From contig OY829540.1 in NCBI GenBank assembly GCA_963691705.1, positions 134,001 through 198,000 on the forward strand: a stretch of DNA of 64,000 nucleotides, given 5' to 3'. Below are positions 35,082 to 45,405 of the stretch, piece by piece. The translations under genes and the position numbers were made by a program. The notes below the pieces were generated by a model that worked only from the letters and a program-made list of their open reading frames with translations, searched no databases and had not been told where the DNA came from. The DNA comes from Viola odorata. Taxonomy: Eukaryota > Streptophyta > Magnoliopsida > Malpighiales > Violaceae. How positions within the stretch are numbered: position 1 is the first letter of the stretch; every line of letters begins with the position of its first letter.

Positions 35082-37228
35082 CTAGGGTGTCAATCTCACG
35101 GTCGCCATCATCGCGGCGCGTGGAGAACCGTCTGTATGACGAAGTCGCCCTTTTCTTTTGGATGATTTAGAGTGGGGTGGGGTTCCTTTATGCAAATGCG
35201 GGATAGGAAATTCATCTCCAATGGCATTAATGGATCCTTCCCCGTGGGTCGCTTTTTGGGTTTGTATTACTCTGAAACCCGAGAGTTGTCTCACCTTTCC
35301 TGCAAACAACTCACAGCCTTGGATCTCATGACTGTTGTTTTCCTTGCAGTACACACAATGACTTGGATTGCTTTTCGAATATGGTATATATCCTCCTCGA
35401 GCTAAGGCTAGAAAAAGTTGTTCTTGTGGCCAACTTGATACCAAAGAAAAAAGGTCGTTGCTTTCTCCTACTGAGATGGTGTTTACCCCTCTATTTCCTT
35501 GAGAATGATTATGGAGAGGGTTGGTGGATGTGTTGGGTCCTTTAGCTAACTCTTCGAAAGATACCTATCCACTTTTGATCAAGTGATGAACTTTTGCTTT
35601 GAAGGTGAAGCAGTTTTCCAGAGTGTGACCCGGGGCTCCAGCGTGGTATTTGCATCTTACGTTGAGATCATACCATTTCGGGTAAGGAGGCAATTGGGGC
35701 TGAGCTAGAACTGGTACGATCTGTCCGACTGCCAAGAGATGTTTGTAGATTTCTCCCACGGAAAAAGGAAGAGGAGGCAATGGCTCTCGGTTCCACCGAT
35801 TGTTTGACGTGTTTTGGTTATTTGGGACCTTTGGTGGGTTATATGGCTTAGGTTGCATGGGTTGTAATGTTTGTGCTGGAGGTGGTGGGAAATGTAGAGA
35901 TGGTGTAGGATTTTGAGGCGTGATATTAGCAACGGGTGGTGAGGCAAAAGGAAAGAAGGTGGGTTGATATAGCGATGGCAGAGGATAGGGCGGTGGCGAT
36001 AAATAAGGCAGAGGTGGTGGAAATGATTGCCTGTGATTAGCTTGGGAAGCGACAAATCCAACATCTCTTTTCATGACGGGCGCTTTCTTTGGTGCAGACT
36101 CTGGTGCCGAAGTTATGATTTGTCCAGACTTAATCCCTTGCTCGACTCTTTCAGCAATTAGGACCATATCGGAGAAACTGTTTGACGGATTCGAGATCAG
36201 GTCGATGTAGTAGGGAGCTTTGAAGTTGTGCAAGAAAATCGACAAGAGTTTCTTGTCACTTAAAGGAGGAGAGATTCTGGAAGCCAACTCTCTCCATCTC
36301 TGAGCATAGGTTTTCACGGACTCACCAATTTTATTTCCAAATCTTGCAAGTCGGCGCGGTCGGGAGCTACCTCCATGTTGAATTTATATTGTTTGAAGAA
36401 GGCATCGGACAAGTCTCTCCACGTCCTGATCTTGGCTCTGTCTAGACCCATATACCAAGTTAGGGCATGTTTGGTTAAGCTTTCTCGAAATAGATGAATC
36501 AACAATGGCTCGTTGTGGATCATCTCTGCCATCTTATTGCAATATGCTCTGAGGTGGGTCTTTGGGCACTCGACCCTAGTATACTTTTCAAAGTCGGGGA
36601 TCTCATACTTCGGTGGTATAATGATCCGGGGGACCATGCACATATCAGCGGGACCAGTAGGGTCAAACGGATCAGCCCCTTCGATCGCTCTAAGTCTTTC
36701 TTCGAGCAGATTCAGTCTGTCACTTTTCATTTTCTCGGCCATAATGGGGTTAGAACCGAAGGGTAGTAGAGGTTCCGGCGAGAACTGAGGTTATACCGGG
36801 TAGGAAGCAGGAGGCCAAATTCCCACAGGTCCGGGAACTGTGCTTGGAGGGAGATAAGAGGCTTCTAGGTGGGCCTGACTTTTACCGAAGTCTACGATAG
36901 GGTTGGTTGAAAGGCGTTGAAGTGACGTAGCAATTTCTTCACCCGTATTAACCATAGGATTTGCAGCGGTGGGTATAGTGAAGGGAATAATCCATTTCCA
37001 TTGGCCCTCGGGGCCAGAAAGTGGCTGAGGTACTGAAGGTCCAGCGAAGGCGGGCGAAGAGGGAGGTCCTGCTGTTTGAGTGGGATAAAAACCCGGTGGG
37101 AATTCGGTGGTAGCTTCATCTCTCTCCTTTTCGGCCCTGACGGCCCTTTCTGTAGTAATCTTAACTTGTTCCTCTAACTCTGCAATTCTGGCTGTTAGTA
37201 CTTCATCAGCCTTAGCCTGTTCAGTCAT
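35082..37228 (-). pseudogene. Ogre gag
   Basis: The ATG at 37228 opens a coiled-coil start and a Pro-rich region. A TAA (36791-36793) interrupts an otherwise continuous frame. The Retrotrans_gag core follows (PPKYEIPDFEKYTRVECPKTHL; HALTWYMGL; WRDLSDAFFKQYKFN). A one-base shift near 36335 moves the frame to 36317-35565, which covers the rest of the capsid-like core (TYAQRWRELASRISPPL; FSDMVLIAERVEQGIKSG), a Pro-rich linker and zinc-finger module A. The next breaks are the TAG at 35565-35567 and the frame end at 35082. Gag would form the particle that packages the element RNA. Confidence 0.87.
35200..35768 (-). other. gag zinc-finger module, copy A
   Basis: Runs from PFSVGEIYKHLLAVGQI through CKYHAGAPGHTLENC (CX2HX5HX4C) to CVYCKENNSHEIQGC (CX2CX5HX4C) and an INAIGDE tail. 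A single TAG (35565-35567) interrupts it between the two motifs. The same series of motifs returns about 820 bp downstream on the element strand as copy B. Confidence 0.75.
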
Positions 37229-37937
37229 TTTTCATTTTTGAAGCCTAGTTACGGGGAGCCTGTGCGGAGTAGCTTGCTTTCGAGGAGCTATCGTGAACCT
37301 GAAAAAAGAAATACAGAAAAAGGAGTCAGTACAGGTGATGATATGCAAGTGATGTGCAATCCTGAGGCCTCCACGTTGCTCATTCACTTTTCCGGCTATA
37401 CTTTCACTTGATACTTTCAGGGCGGCTGGAGAGGCGAGACATCCCGGTTACTGACAAGATACGAAGGAAGCCTCTATTCATTCCAACAACGTGAAGTAAT
37501 CTGAGATGTTATCAGTGAAACCTAAATCACTAAGGGCAACCAATGCCGCCATGCTAGGAAGATCTCTTTTTATACTATGCTTTCAAACGATACAGGGCCT
37601 GATGCCTGGTGAACCTATCCGAGGAGAGGGATGATGATCTATACCACGCAATTTGGAGTTTGTGATGCGCAAGGAGGACATGGCCATGAGCAATATTTTG
37701 ATATTTTGAGTATTCGGTAGGAATTTTTTCTTTTTTTCTTTTTTCTTTTTCGAAATTTTGGTGAAACGATTGTGTTTATTCCGGAGGGATTTTCTCTTTT
37801 CTTTTTGCGATGGTCTTTTGAGTTGTATTGGATGGACAATTGATATAGAAAGTAGGTTTTAATAAATATCCGAAAGAGTACGACTTTATTAAAAGGGGTT
37901 TACAAAATATGGTAAACTTGCCAACTACCTAAATTCA
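37229..37937. other. Spacer between Ogre ORF1 and gag
   Basis: About 0.7 kb without a recognisable frame. It includes a long purine run on the minus strand (about 37730-37760). Possibly gag leader sequence. Confidence 0.5.
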
Positions 37938-39716
37938 TCAAAAGTGGCTAAGATAGATGAAATCAGGAAACATAGTTATATGAAAAAGGAAAAGGGTTGC
38001 CGACATTCGAGTCTTCCTATGAAGGTGTAAACCCTGGAAGTCGGGATCCTCTTGCTCCTGCCAAAGGTATTCCATCGAGGCCATCTCCCCTTTTTGCATG
38101 TCTATCTCGGCCTCTAAAGCTGTAATCCGGCTTTGCAGTGCCTGGCTCTTCCTGTCTCCCAAGTCTGCACGAGTAGTCAAGATCCTTATCACCGAATTTT
38201 TGTCTTCAATTATGGCACTTGATGCTTCTTTCTTGCGGATTTCGTTGTTCAAACGTTCCTTATAGTCCTTGAGGGCCACTTTCTGTTTTGTCGCTTGCAT
38301 GCGGATAGTGTCCTTACTACGCCTTTCTAACTCATTCATATGGACTTCTAGTTAACATTGATGGGCTACGGAATCATCCCTTTTCTCTGCCATCTGATCC
38401 CGTTCTTCTTGCGCTGCTCGCATCTGTTCCACTACTTGAGCGTAAGCCATGACATTCATCCCTTCGCTCACCTGAGATTCCCCTTCTTCTTCCATTGGTT
38501 TCTGATTTTCCGGGCGGGGTAAGACATTGTCGTTAACTTGTCTTCACCTCCACTGTGGATATTCCGGTATTGATGTTGTAGGGCTGACGCGTCTCTTGAG
38601 ACAAAAGGGGTGAGTCCAGTCTTGGGCGTACTGCTGAATGTTCTGATTTTCTCCGGTGTGTGGCAGGTTTGACCCTATCATGCCGAATGTCACGGGGATT
38701 ACTTGCGTGATGCAAAACTGTCTGAGGACGAGGGCGGGGCAATAGTGAACGCACCCCCATGCTCCGATCAAAGAAACCCAAGGTAAGGGTCCGCAGCAGA
38801 TGATGGGATCGGAGGCCTGCAGCCATTTGGCGTGCTAACTAAAGTTTTCTCCCAAGAGGTTTATGAATCTGTCGACCCAGACATCTTTATTCTCCATTCT
38901 CCATTTATCTGTGGTCGTTGCGTTGATAACTCTGATTAAAGGGCACGATTTTATGTAGCTTGCAAAGAATATGGACTGATCTGGTGTCTGTTTGAAGTGG
39001 CTAACTAACCATACTGTTAACAACTGGGTGCAACAGGTAAGTCTTCCTTTCCCTTTTCTTCGACAAGAGTCCAGAGAGGGAAAGTCTCGGCCAAGATGGC
39101 TGTTGTAGGATTGATGGCGTTTGCCTCCATCTCGTAAAAGACATTGGCCGCTGCAAAATCGATGGCGTTCTTTATTTTAGGAAAAAGGACAAATCCTACA
39201 ATTGCGAAAGCCAGAATCCTTAAGCATTTTTTCCCGTTGGACAACTGAAATCGTGCTTCAATATCTGACCAACACCAGAAGTAGTCACCTTCTCTGACAC
39301 GAGTAGTGATTCCTAACAACTTATCAAGTCTTATTTTGACACTGGAGGAGTCGAGTCGAACATTCCGATATATGGCCGATATAGGAGATGCGAAGCATAC
39401 CAGAGCGGAATATTCCTCTAGCATGGGAGTCAAGTTTATCCCTCTGTCAAAAGAGAAGCACCGATAATAGGGATCCTAGAATTTTAGGGCTGCCCAGATG
39501 CAACCTCAATCAGTCTTTACATCAACCAAGGTCAGTAGCTTTCCGTAACAACATTCAAACTGTGTCTCCTCATCTTGAGTTAACTCATTTCTCAACTTTC
39601 GAATCCTAGTTAAGTCAAAATCTGTGACTTCTACTTTGAGCTTAGTGGTGATGTCAGGGGTGAACCCAGGTTCCAACAGGTCTCCTCGCGTGGCCTGATC
39701 GTTGAAACTTCATCCC
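37938..39716 (-). pseudogene. Ogre-type ORF1 upstream of gag (DUF7745-like)
   Basis: Pieces of the extra N-terminal ORF known from Ogre elements can be followed from about 39716 to 37938. They are: an early segment with FTPDITTKLKVEV; a block with LTPMLEEYSALV, the family signature near the centre; a block with PWVSLIGAWGCVHYCPALVL; and a C-terminal coiled coil (NELERRSKDTIRM onward). Stops at 39506-39508 (TGA), 39476-39478 (TAG) and 38835-38837 (TAG), two more between 38340 and 38545, and at least one frameshift near 39020 break it. Its function in Ogres is unknown to me. The DUF name is from memory. Confidence 0.75.
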
Positions 39717-40277
39717 CTGAAAATATCAAGTGAAAGTAGTGTAGGTGCTGTCATTTCGATTGAGCAAAATGGGTCCTATAGGACAGAAATAAAATTTTAA
39801 GTGCGAAGTAATCTGTATGTGAAAGAAATTTACAGTTCGTATAAAAGAAAAATTATGAAAAATGGAAATCATGGTAATAAGATAAATAGAGCCACGACAA
39901 GGCAGATATGATCATGATGCATGTGCTGGGGCTCTGATTCTGACTTTTCTAACTGGCTTGAAAGGTTCCCGGATGATACCGTGAAAAGGTCCCTAAAGTG
40001 TCGTCCAGTGTCTACCGATTCCTTGCGGAATCATGTAACCTTTCGACTATCTTTAGGGGTTCATCCGAGTTGGGATTGGTGAACACTACCCAGGACATGT
40101 GTCCTAGGGTGTCACTACTACCCTCCTAATTTGGTAATTGTCCCCGGGGTGTAGGGCACTATGAAATGCACATGACAATTGATATCAAAGCGAATAAATA
40201 AACAAATCAGCAATTTATCAAAGCGGGTAAATAAACAAATAAACACCTAAAAAAAAAATCGGCTTCGACCCTAAGGG
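39717..40277. other. Ogre 5' untranslated leader
   Basis: Between the primer site and ORF1. A TTTTCAG acceptor-like sequence just precedes ORF1 on the minus strand. No gene seen. Confidence 0.5.
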
Positions 40278-40295
40278 TCCCTAGTGAAGTCGCCA
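40278..40295 (-). other. Primer-binding site of the Ogre
   Basis: TGGCGACTTCACTAGGGA on the minus strand, three bases after the 5' LTR. Its complement ends in CCA like a tRNA 3' end. Ogre elements are reported to use tRNA-Arg; that assignment is from memory. Confidence 0.75.
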
Positions 40296-40298
40296 AAC

Positions 40299-43200
40299 TG
40301 TCACGCCCCGAAAATTAATAAAGAATTCACGAGTGTACGACGAATCTGAGACCTTACGATGCTCGGCGTAAAAGGACGCCTCACAACATGCAATGAAGTC
40401 GTCACCCTAATTTTTGTCTCTAGGCTTAGGGAACCTAATCGTCATGGCATGAAAATACAATAAAATATAGAAACAAAAACTAAAGGCACAAAAAGAGGGT
40501 CTAAACCCAAGAATAAAGGTTCGGGGTCGTATTATGGACTCGGGAAGGTGTTAGACACCCGAGTCACATCCGAAAATGGTTACCGGTTGATAAGAGAGGT
40601 GTTTAAAAGATGTTTGATAAAAATGCGTTTTAAAAAGGGGGTCCTCAGAGGAATCGTCACTTTAGTCTTTTCCGTGATCGGGACCATTCAGGAATAATTA
40701 ATCATTGGACGGGGTTACCGTTTTAAAAATCTTTTCAGACGGGGTTACCGTTTTCAAGACCGATCGATTATTCCTGACCGTAGTGTGATGGGACTGAATT
40801 TTCCGTAAGACTGAATGAGCGTCCTCTTTTTCATCATCGGGCCATGCATGATTAAATTAACTACTAAGTCATTCTATCATGGATTGCTAACAAAGTATAA
40901 ATTTAAATGAGAGATAATTTAAAATGATAAACCGATGTAGGATCGAAGCCACCAAACACATGCAGTCAATATAAACGGAATTTAAAACAAATGCGCATGG
41001 CATTTAAAGCGAGTCCTTAAACAAGTTGTTCGTGTGGATTGATTTTAATTATAACAATTTTATATATCATGCATACGATTAATATTTACGGAAAGCTTTA
41101 AATAAATAAAAGGGAAAGAAAGGCGTACTTTCGAGCAAAGCTTAAGTTTTAAACCTACAAAATGAGAGTGCTAGTGATAGCTCGAAAAATAAATAAGCAG
41201 TTTATGAATGCGAGAATTTAAATAAACAGTTGATATATATCAAAAAAGTAAACAATGACTTTGATGAGTACGAAGATAAAAACGGCGATTTGATAAGTGC
41301 AAGAAAATTTAAATGATGATTTGATGCATACGAAAATTTAAATGATGACAGTTGATGAGTGCGAGAAATTTAAATGATGATTTGATGGGTACGAGAAATT
41401 AAAATGATGATAATTGTGAAAAATTTAGATGATGATTTGATGAGTGCGAGGAATTTAAATGATGATAATTGCGAAAAAATAAAATGATGATTTGATGCAT
41501 ACGAAAATTTAAATGATGATTTGGTGCATACAAAAATTTAAATGATGATTTGACTAGTGCGAGAAATCTAAATGATGACAGTTAATAAGTGCGAGAAATT
41601 TAAATGATGACAGGTGATAAGTGCGAGAAATTTAAATGACGATAATTGCGAAAAATTAAAGATTTGACGAGTTGCAGAAAATTTAAGCAGTTGATGATTT
41701 GCAGAAAATTTAAGCAGTTGATATTTGCAGGAATTAAAAATGTGACTGGCCATATAGGCGGTAAATTAAATGACTAAATTTGAATTGCGGAAAGTAAATT
41801 GCGAAAAATTAAAGTGCGGAGAATTTAAACAGTTGATAGGATGCGGAGAATAAATTGCAAAAATTTAAACAATTGATAGGTGCAAAATTTTAAAGAGATA
41901 GTACGAAAAATAGTTATAATGGAATGCACGAGTATTTTTGAGAAAAAAGCTACGCATTTCATGCATATGATACACGAGAAAAACAAAGCATAAATCAAAA
42001 AAAATATCGTACGAAGCATGCGAGCATTTTACACAAAAAACGCGAACCGAGATCTCGGAAAGAATGAAAATGGGTCGGGCCTAGCTTGAAAAATAAAAGA
42101 AATCGGCCCAAAAATCAGATTTTTAATGGTGATGGGCTCGGCCCATCACCTTTCTTTCCCTTCCCGCGTGAACAAGCCCAAGGGGGGCACTGTTCATCGT
42201 CTTCCTCGTGTAGTCGGCGCCACTGCAGGCGACGGGGAGCTCCGACCAGGCGGCCAAATGGCCTGGTTTTGAGCTCCGAGGAAAGCTCTCCTCCTCCACA
42301 ACAGGATTATGCAAAAATTAGGAATTGAAACCCACAAGAACAACATTTAATTTCATGAAAACGTCAAAGACGATAATTAACGAAAAACTTGAAATTCGCT
42401 CTTCTCAATCAACGAATCAACAAATAAAAAGCATGGTAATTATCTACAACATGCTTATGAATTAATAAGACACAAACAAGCAATTGGTTTAATCAAAACA
42501 ACAACCTAATAATTAAAGCCGAAAATGGCATAAAACGCCAAAGACTAACTCACCAAAAAAAGCTTGAAGACTGAAGCAACTGACGCTCTACGTGAGCAGT
42601 CGGTCTAGAGGGAGAAGGAGCAAAGAGCTCTGGGTGAATTCGTGTCCATTTTCGTTGAAGGCAGTGGCCTATTTATAGGCATTTTCGGCGAGTGGAGGGA
42701 GACCCGGTGCTGCGCGTGGAGGCGCAGGGCGTACGCTGGCGGGGCTAGGGCGTGTGCTGGTGGGGCTAGGCCGTTGGTGATGATGGCGGACGGGACAGGA
42801 AGCGACGGGAGCAAGCAGCTAGGTGGCTTGCTCCGCTGCTACTCATCGTCACCGTACATGTGCACCATGCACACTTAAATGGTGAATCATTGATCTGGTT
42901 GACTTTCCTTGGTCAACCAGATCAACGGTGATGATCAATTTTTCATTTAACTTTATTTAAATGGTCTCGAGCCATTTTTGCGAACAACCGTTTCGAAAAC
43001 TCGAGCCGAAAGTGCCAGCGCGTAGAGAAAAATAAGGCAAGCAAATTGATATACAGTGTGCGACAAAAGTTCGTCCCAAGCCTTGATAAAAAAAATCATC
43101 TGCGAACATGGAAGGTTCGAACGGAAAAAATACTAGGGAATTAATTTTACGAAATAAAAAGAGGTGGCGTGATCTAGAAAAATAATAAAAAATAACTGGC

Positions 43201-43945
43201 TGATAAGAAAAGATGTTTGAGCCTTTTCTCCAAGAAATTTCACTCTGGAGCAAAAATGAGCTCGAACGGAATATTTGACTCGGGTAGTGGTACGAGCGAA
43301 CTCGCTTGACAAGAGAGAGCTCAAAAATCTGAGGTGACCAAGTTGTAGAGAAAAATGAGATGAATTTACTAGTCGACAGCGAATGAAGGAAAATCTTTGT
43401 TTAACGTGTGTATTTTCTCGTTCGGAAACATGAATATGTTCGAGCGAAAAATAAATGACGTTACGACAAAAATTGCACGAGACGAAGTTGACTAGTGTGA
43501 ATGAAAAAAAGAGTAGGTAAACATAAAGAAATAACGCGTTCGATCAATGGTCCAAGCGAACTTACTCGGGTTCAATAAAAGCTCGAACAAAAATAATAAT
43601 AAAAAAAAATAATAAAAAAAAAATGCTAAAAAATGTGATAAAATAGTAAAAATCCTAAATTTTATGCGATGACCTAAAACAGAAAAATAAATAGCAAATG
43701 ACTAACGGATAATTAAAAATATGATGTTTAAGGCTGAAAATATTAATAATGATAATAATGAAAATATTGCGACAAAAAATTAAAAATGCGATTTATGATG
43801 CTGATGATAATAATAACGATGATAAAATATGACGAGAATTAGAAAGTAACCTAACGACAGTAAATTAATTAAAAATGACAATAAGTTGAGTAAAATAACA
43901 GAAATGATAAATTCAATTTAAAATGGCGTCAAAATTCGGATATCA
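40299..43945 (-). repeat. 5' LTR of the Ogre element
   Basis: 3647 bp. On the element strand it starts TGATATCCGAATTTTGACGC and ends GGGGCGTGACA, directly before the primer site. It carries the TATA element at 42666-42680, the tandem-repeat zone at about 41280-41640, and its own version of the U3 block (43395-43750) with A-rich, low-complexity sequence. Confidence 0.92.
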
Positions 43946-44029
43946 ATAGAGCGAAATGAATATTTCCGAACGTTAGGGATTGACAATAATAAAAATAATA
44001 AGAGGAGGGACCTGGTGGTGCGCTCTCCC
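43946..44029. repeat. Right TIR of the MULE, outer piece
   Basis: GCGAAATGAATATTTCCGAA through GGTGCGCTCTCCC matches the first 80 or so bases of the left TIR in inverted orientation. It completes the TIR interrupted at 21400. Confidence 0.88.
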
Positions 44030-44142
44030 GCTTACGTTTAGATAAGTAAACAAAAAATAACTCATTCATAGATACAACACAACCAATTCGAAAAAAGAGA
44101 ATAAAGTAAAAGCAAAAAAAACAACAATAAAAAATAAAAAAC

Positions 44143-45212
44143 GGGAAAACGTCACAAAAGGCACCTGTACGTTGGGTTTGAACTTTATTTGGCACCTCAA
44201 CCTTTTTTCGTCTTTAAATGGTACTCGTACGTTAGTGTTTGATCACATTTGGTACCTGCGGCCGTTTCCGTCGACAATTTGCGGTTATGTAGCTTACGTG
44301 GCGTGACACGTCATCATATTTGATGACGTGGCATGCCACGTCAGCATTAATTTTAAAATTTTCCTTTCTTTCCTTTTCTTTTTTTTTCTTTCTTTCCTTT
44401 CCTTTTCTTTTCTTTCTTTTTCTTTTTCTTTCTTTTTCTTTTCTTTTCTTTTCTTTCTTTTTCTTTCTTTTTCTTTTCTTCTTTCTTTCTTCTCTTCCAC
44501 GAACTCACTCTCTTTTTCTATGTTTCCTTTTCTTTCTCTCTTTGGCTGCTGCAGCCCTCTTTTCCTTTTCTTCCTTTTCTTTCCTCCTTGTTGCAGGCCT
44601 CTCTCTTCCTCTCTTTTCTTTCTTATTTCTCGATGGGGCCAAGCAGTAGGGGTTTGGTGTTTGGATTTGGGGTTTCTTGGTGTTTGATTTTTTTATGGTG
44701 GCTGGATATTTTTGGTTGATTGTGGTGGCTGTTTTGGTGGTGGTTGGTGGTTTGGGTGGTTCGGGTGAGGTGGATTTGTGGTTTGCGATGGTTTTGATGG
44801 TGGTTTGGATGTGGTCGGGATTCGGCGAGGAGATGAGCAGCGGCGGCGACAGAGAGGAGATCGGGTTGGTGTGGCCGTGGTGGGTTGGTGTGGCCAAAAG
44901 AAAAAGAAAGAAAAAGAAAAAGAAAGAAAAGAAAAAGAAAGAAAAAGAAAAAAAGAAAAGAAAAGGAAAGAAAGAAAATAAAATTAAAAAAAAGAAATAT
45001 TCAACTAATGCTGACGTGGCATGCCACGTCATCAAATATGATGACGTGTCACGCCACGTAAGCTACATAACGGCAAATTGTCGACGGAAACGGCCGCAGG
45101 TACCAAATGTGATCAAATACTAACGTACGAGTACCATTTAAAGACGAAAAAAGATTGAGGTGTCAAATAAAGTTCAAACTCAACGTACGGGTGTCTTTTG
45201 TGGCGTTTTCCC
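44143..45212. mobile_element. Non-autonomous MULE upstream of LHP1
   Basis: The inverted ends are GGGAAAACGTCACAAAAGG and, read inward from the right, GGGAAAACGCCACAAAAGA. TIRs extend over 200 bp and include palindromic TGACGTGGCATGCCACGTCA-type sequence. A perfect 10-bp target duplication, AATAAAAAAC, lies at 44133-44142 and 45213-45222. Next to the TIRs are a CTTTT-rich tract (about 44357-44505) and its inverted GAAAA-rich counterpart (about 44895-44990). The central 44510-44890 segment is unique sequence with a GGTGG-rich stretch. Frames across it are low-complexity and not gene-like; I do not recognise a captured gene. Confidence 0.92.
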
Positions 45213-45222
45213 AATAAAAAAC

Positions 45223-45405
45223 ACTTGCTCTTGAAGTTTAGTTCGCCTGCCTGCCTGCACTTCCCATCCCCCATTCACGCACCATTCGCCAAAACCCCTC
45301 CAAAACCCATTCCTTATTTCTCTCCTCTCTTCCATTTATTCCACTACCTAACAAAATAAATACAGGAAAAAGAACGGCATCAACAAATCGTTGTTGAGCG
45401 AGGAG
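45223..45405 (+). promoter_or_regulatory. LHP1 leader and remaining proximal promoter
   Basis: Only 183 bp of non-transposon sequence lie between the MULE target duplication and the ATG. It is CT-rich (CTCC and CCTGCC motifs), as in plant 5' leaders, and has no clear TATA box. The promoter may be TATA-less or may lie partly in the transposon. Confidence 0.5.

Larger units (their letters stand above)
21406..43945 (-). mobile_element. Ogre/Tat-type Ty3/gypsy LTR retrotransposon, 22.5 kb
   Basis: Two LTRs of about 3.6 kb (21406-24987 and 40299-43945), starting TG and ending CA on either strand, enclose an internal region of about 15 kb read on the minus strand. The order from the 5' LTR is: primer site, extra ORF1, gag, protease, RT, RNase H, a second RNase H, integrase, long non-coding repeat region, polypurine tract. 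Large size, an ORF before gag and a second RNase H are known traits of the Ogre/Tat lineage. Every coding block has stops or frameshifts. The insertion splits the right TIR of the MULE. Flanks are ATAGG (21397-21401) and ATAGA (43946-43950), an imperfect 5-bp duplication, with four extra bases ACCG before the LTR on the left. Confidence 0.93.
13598..44029. mobile_element. Mutator-like element (MULE), split by two later insertions
   Basis: The outer ends are inverted copies: GGGAGAGCGCACCA at 13598 and TGGTGCGCTCTCCC ending at 44029. They are flanked by a perfect 10-bp direct repeat, GCTTACGTTT (13588-13597 and 44030-44039). TIRs of more than 300 bp and a 9-11-bp target duplication are typical of MULEs. 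Removing the Ogre (21406-43945) and the hAT-like element (15366-17498) leaves about 5.8 kb. That remainder carries a mudrA-type transposase pseudogene (+) and two small minus-strand genes. The transposase is defective, so the copy would not be autonomous. Confidence 0.92.

Noticed and set aside
44320..45035. Long open frames on both strands (Phe/Ser/Leu-rich and Lys/Glu-rich)
   Set aside because: They come from CTTTT/GAAAA low-complexity tracts of a non-autonomous MULE and have no domain or splice structure.
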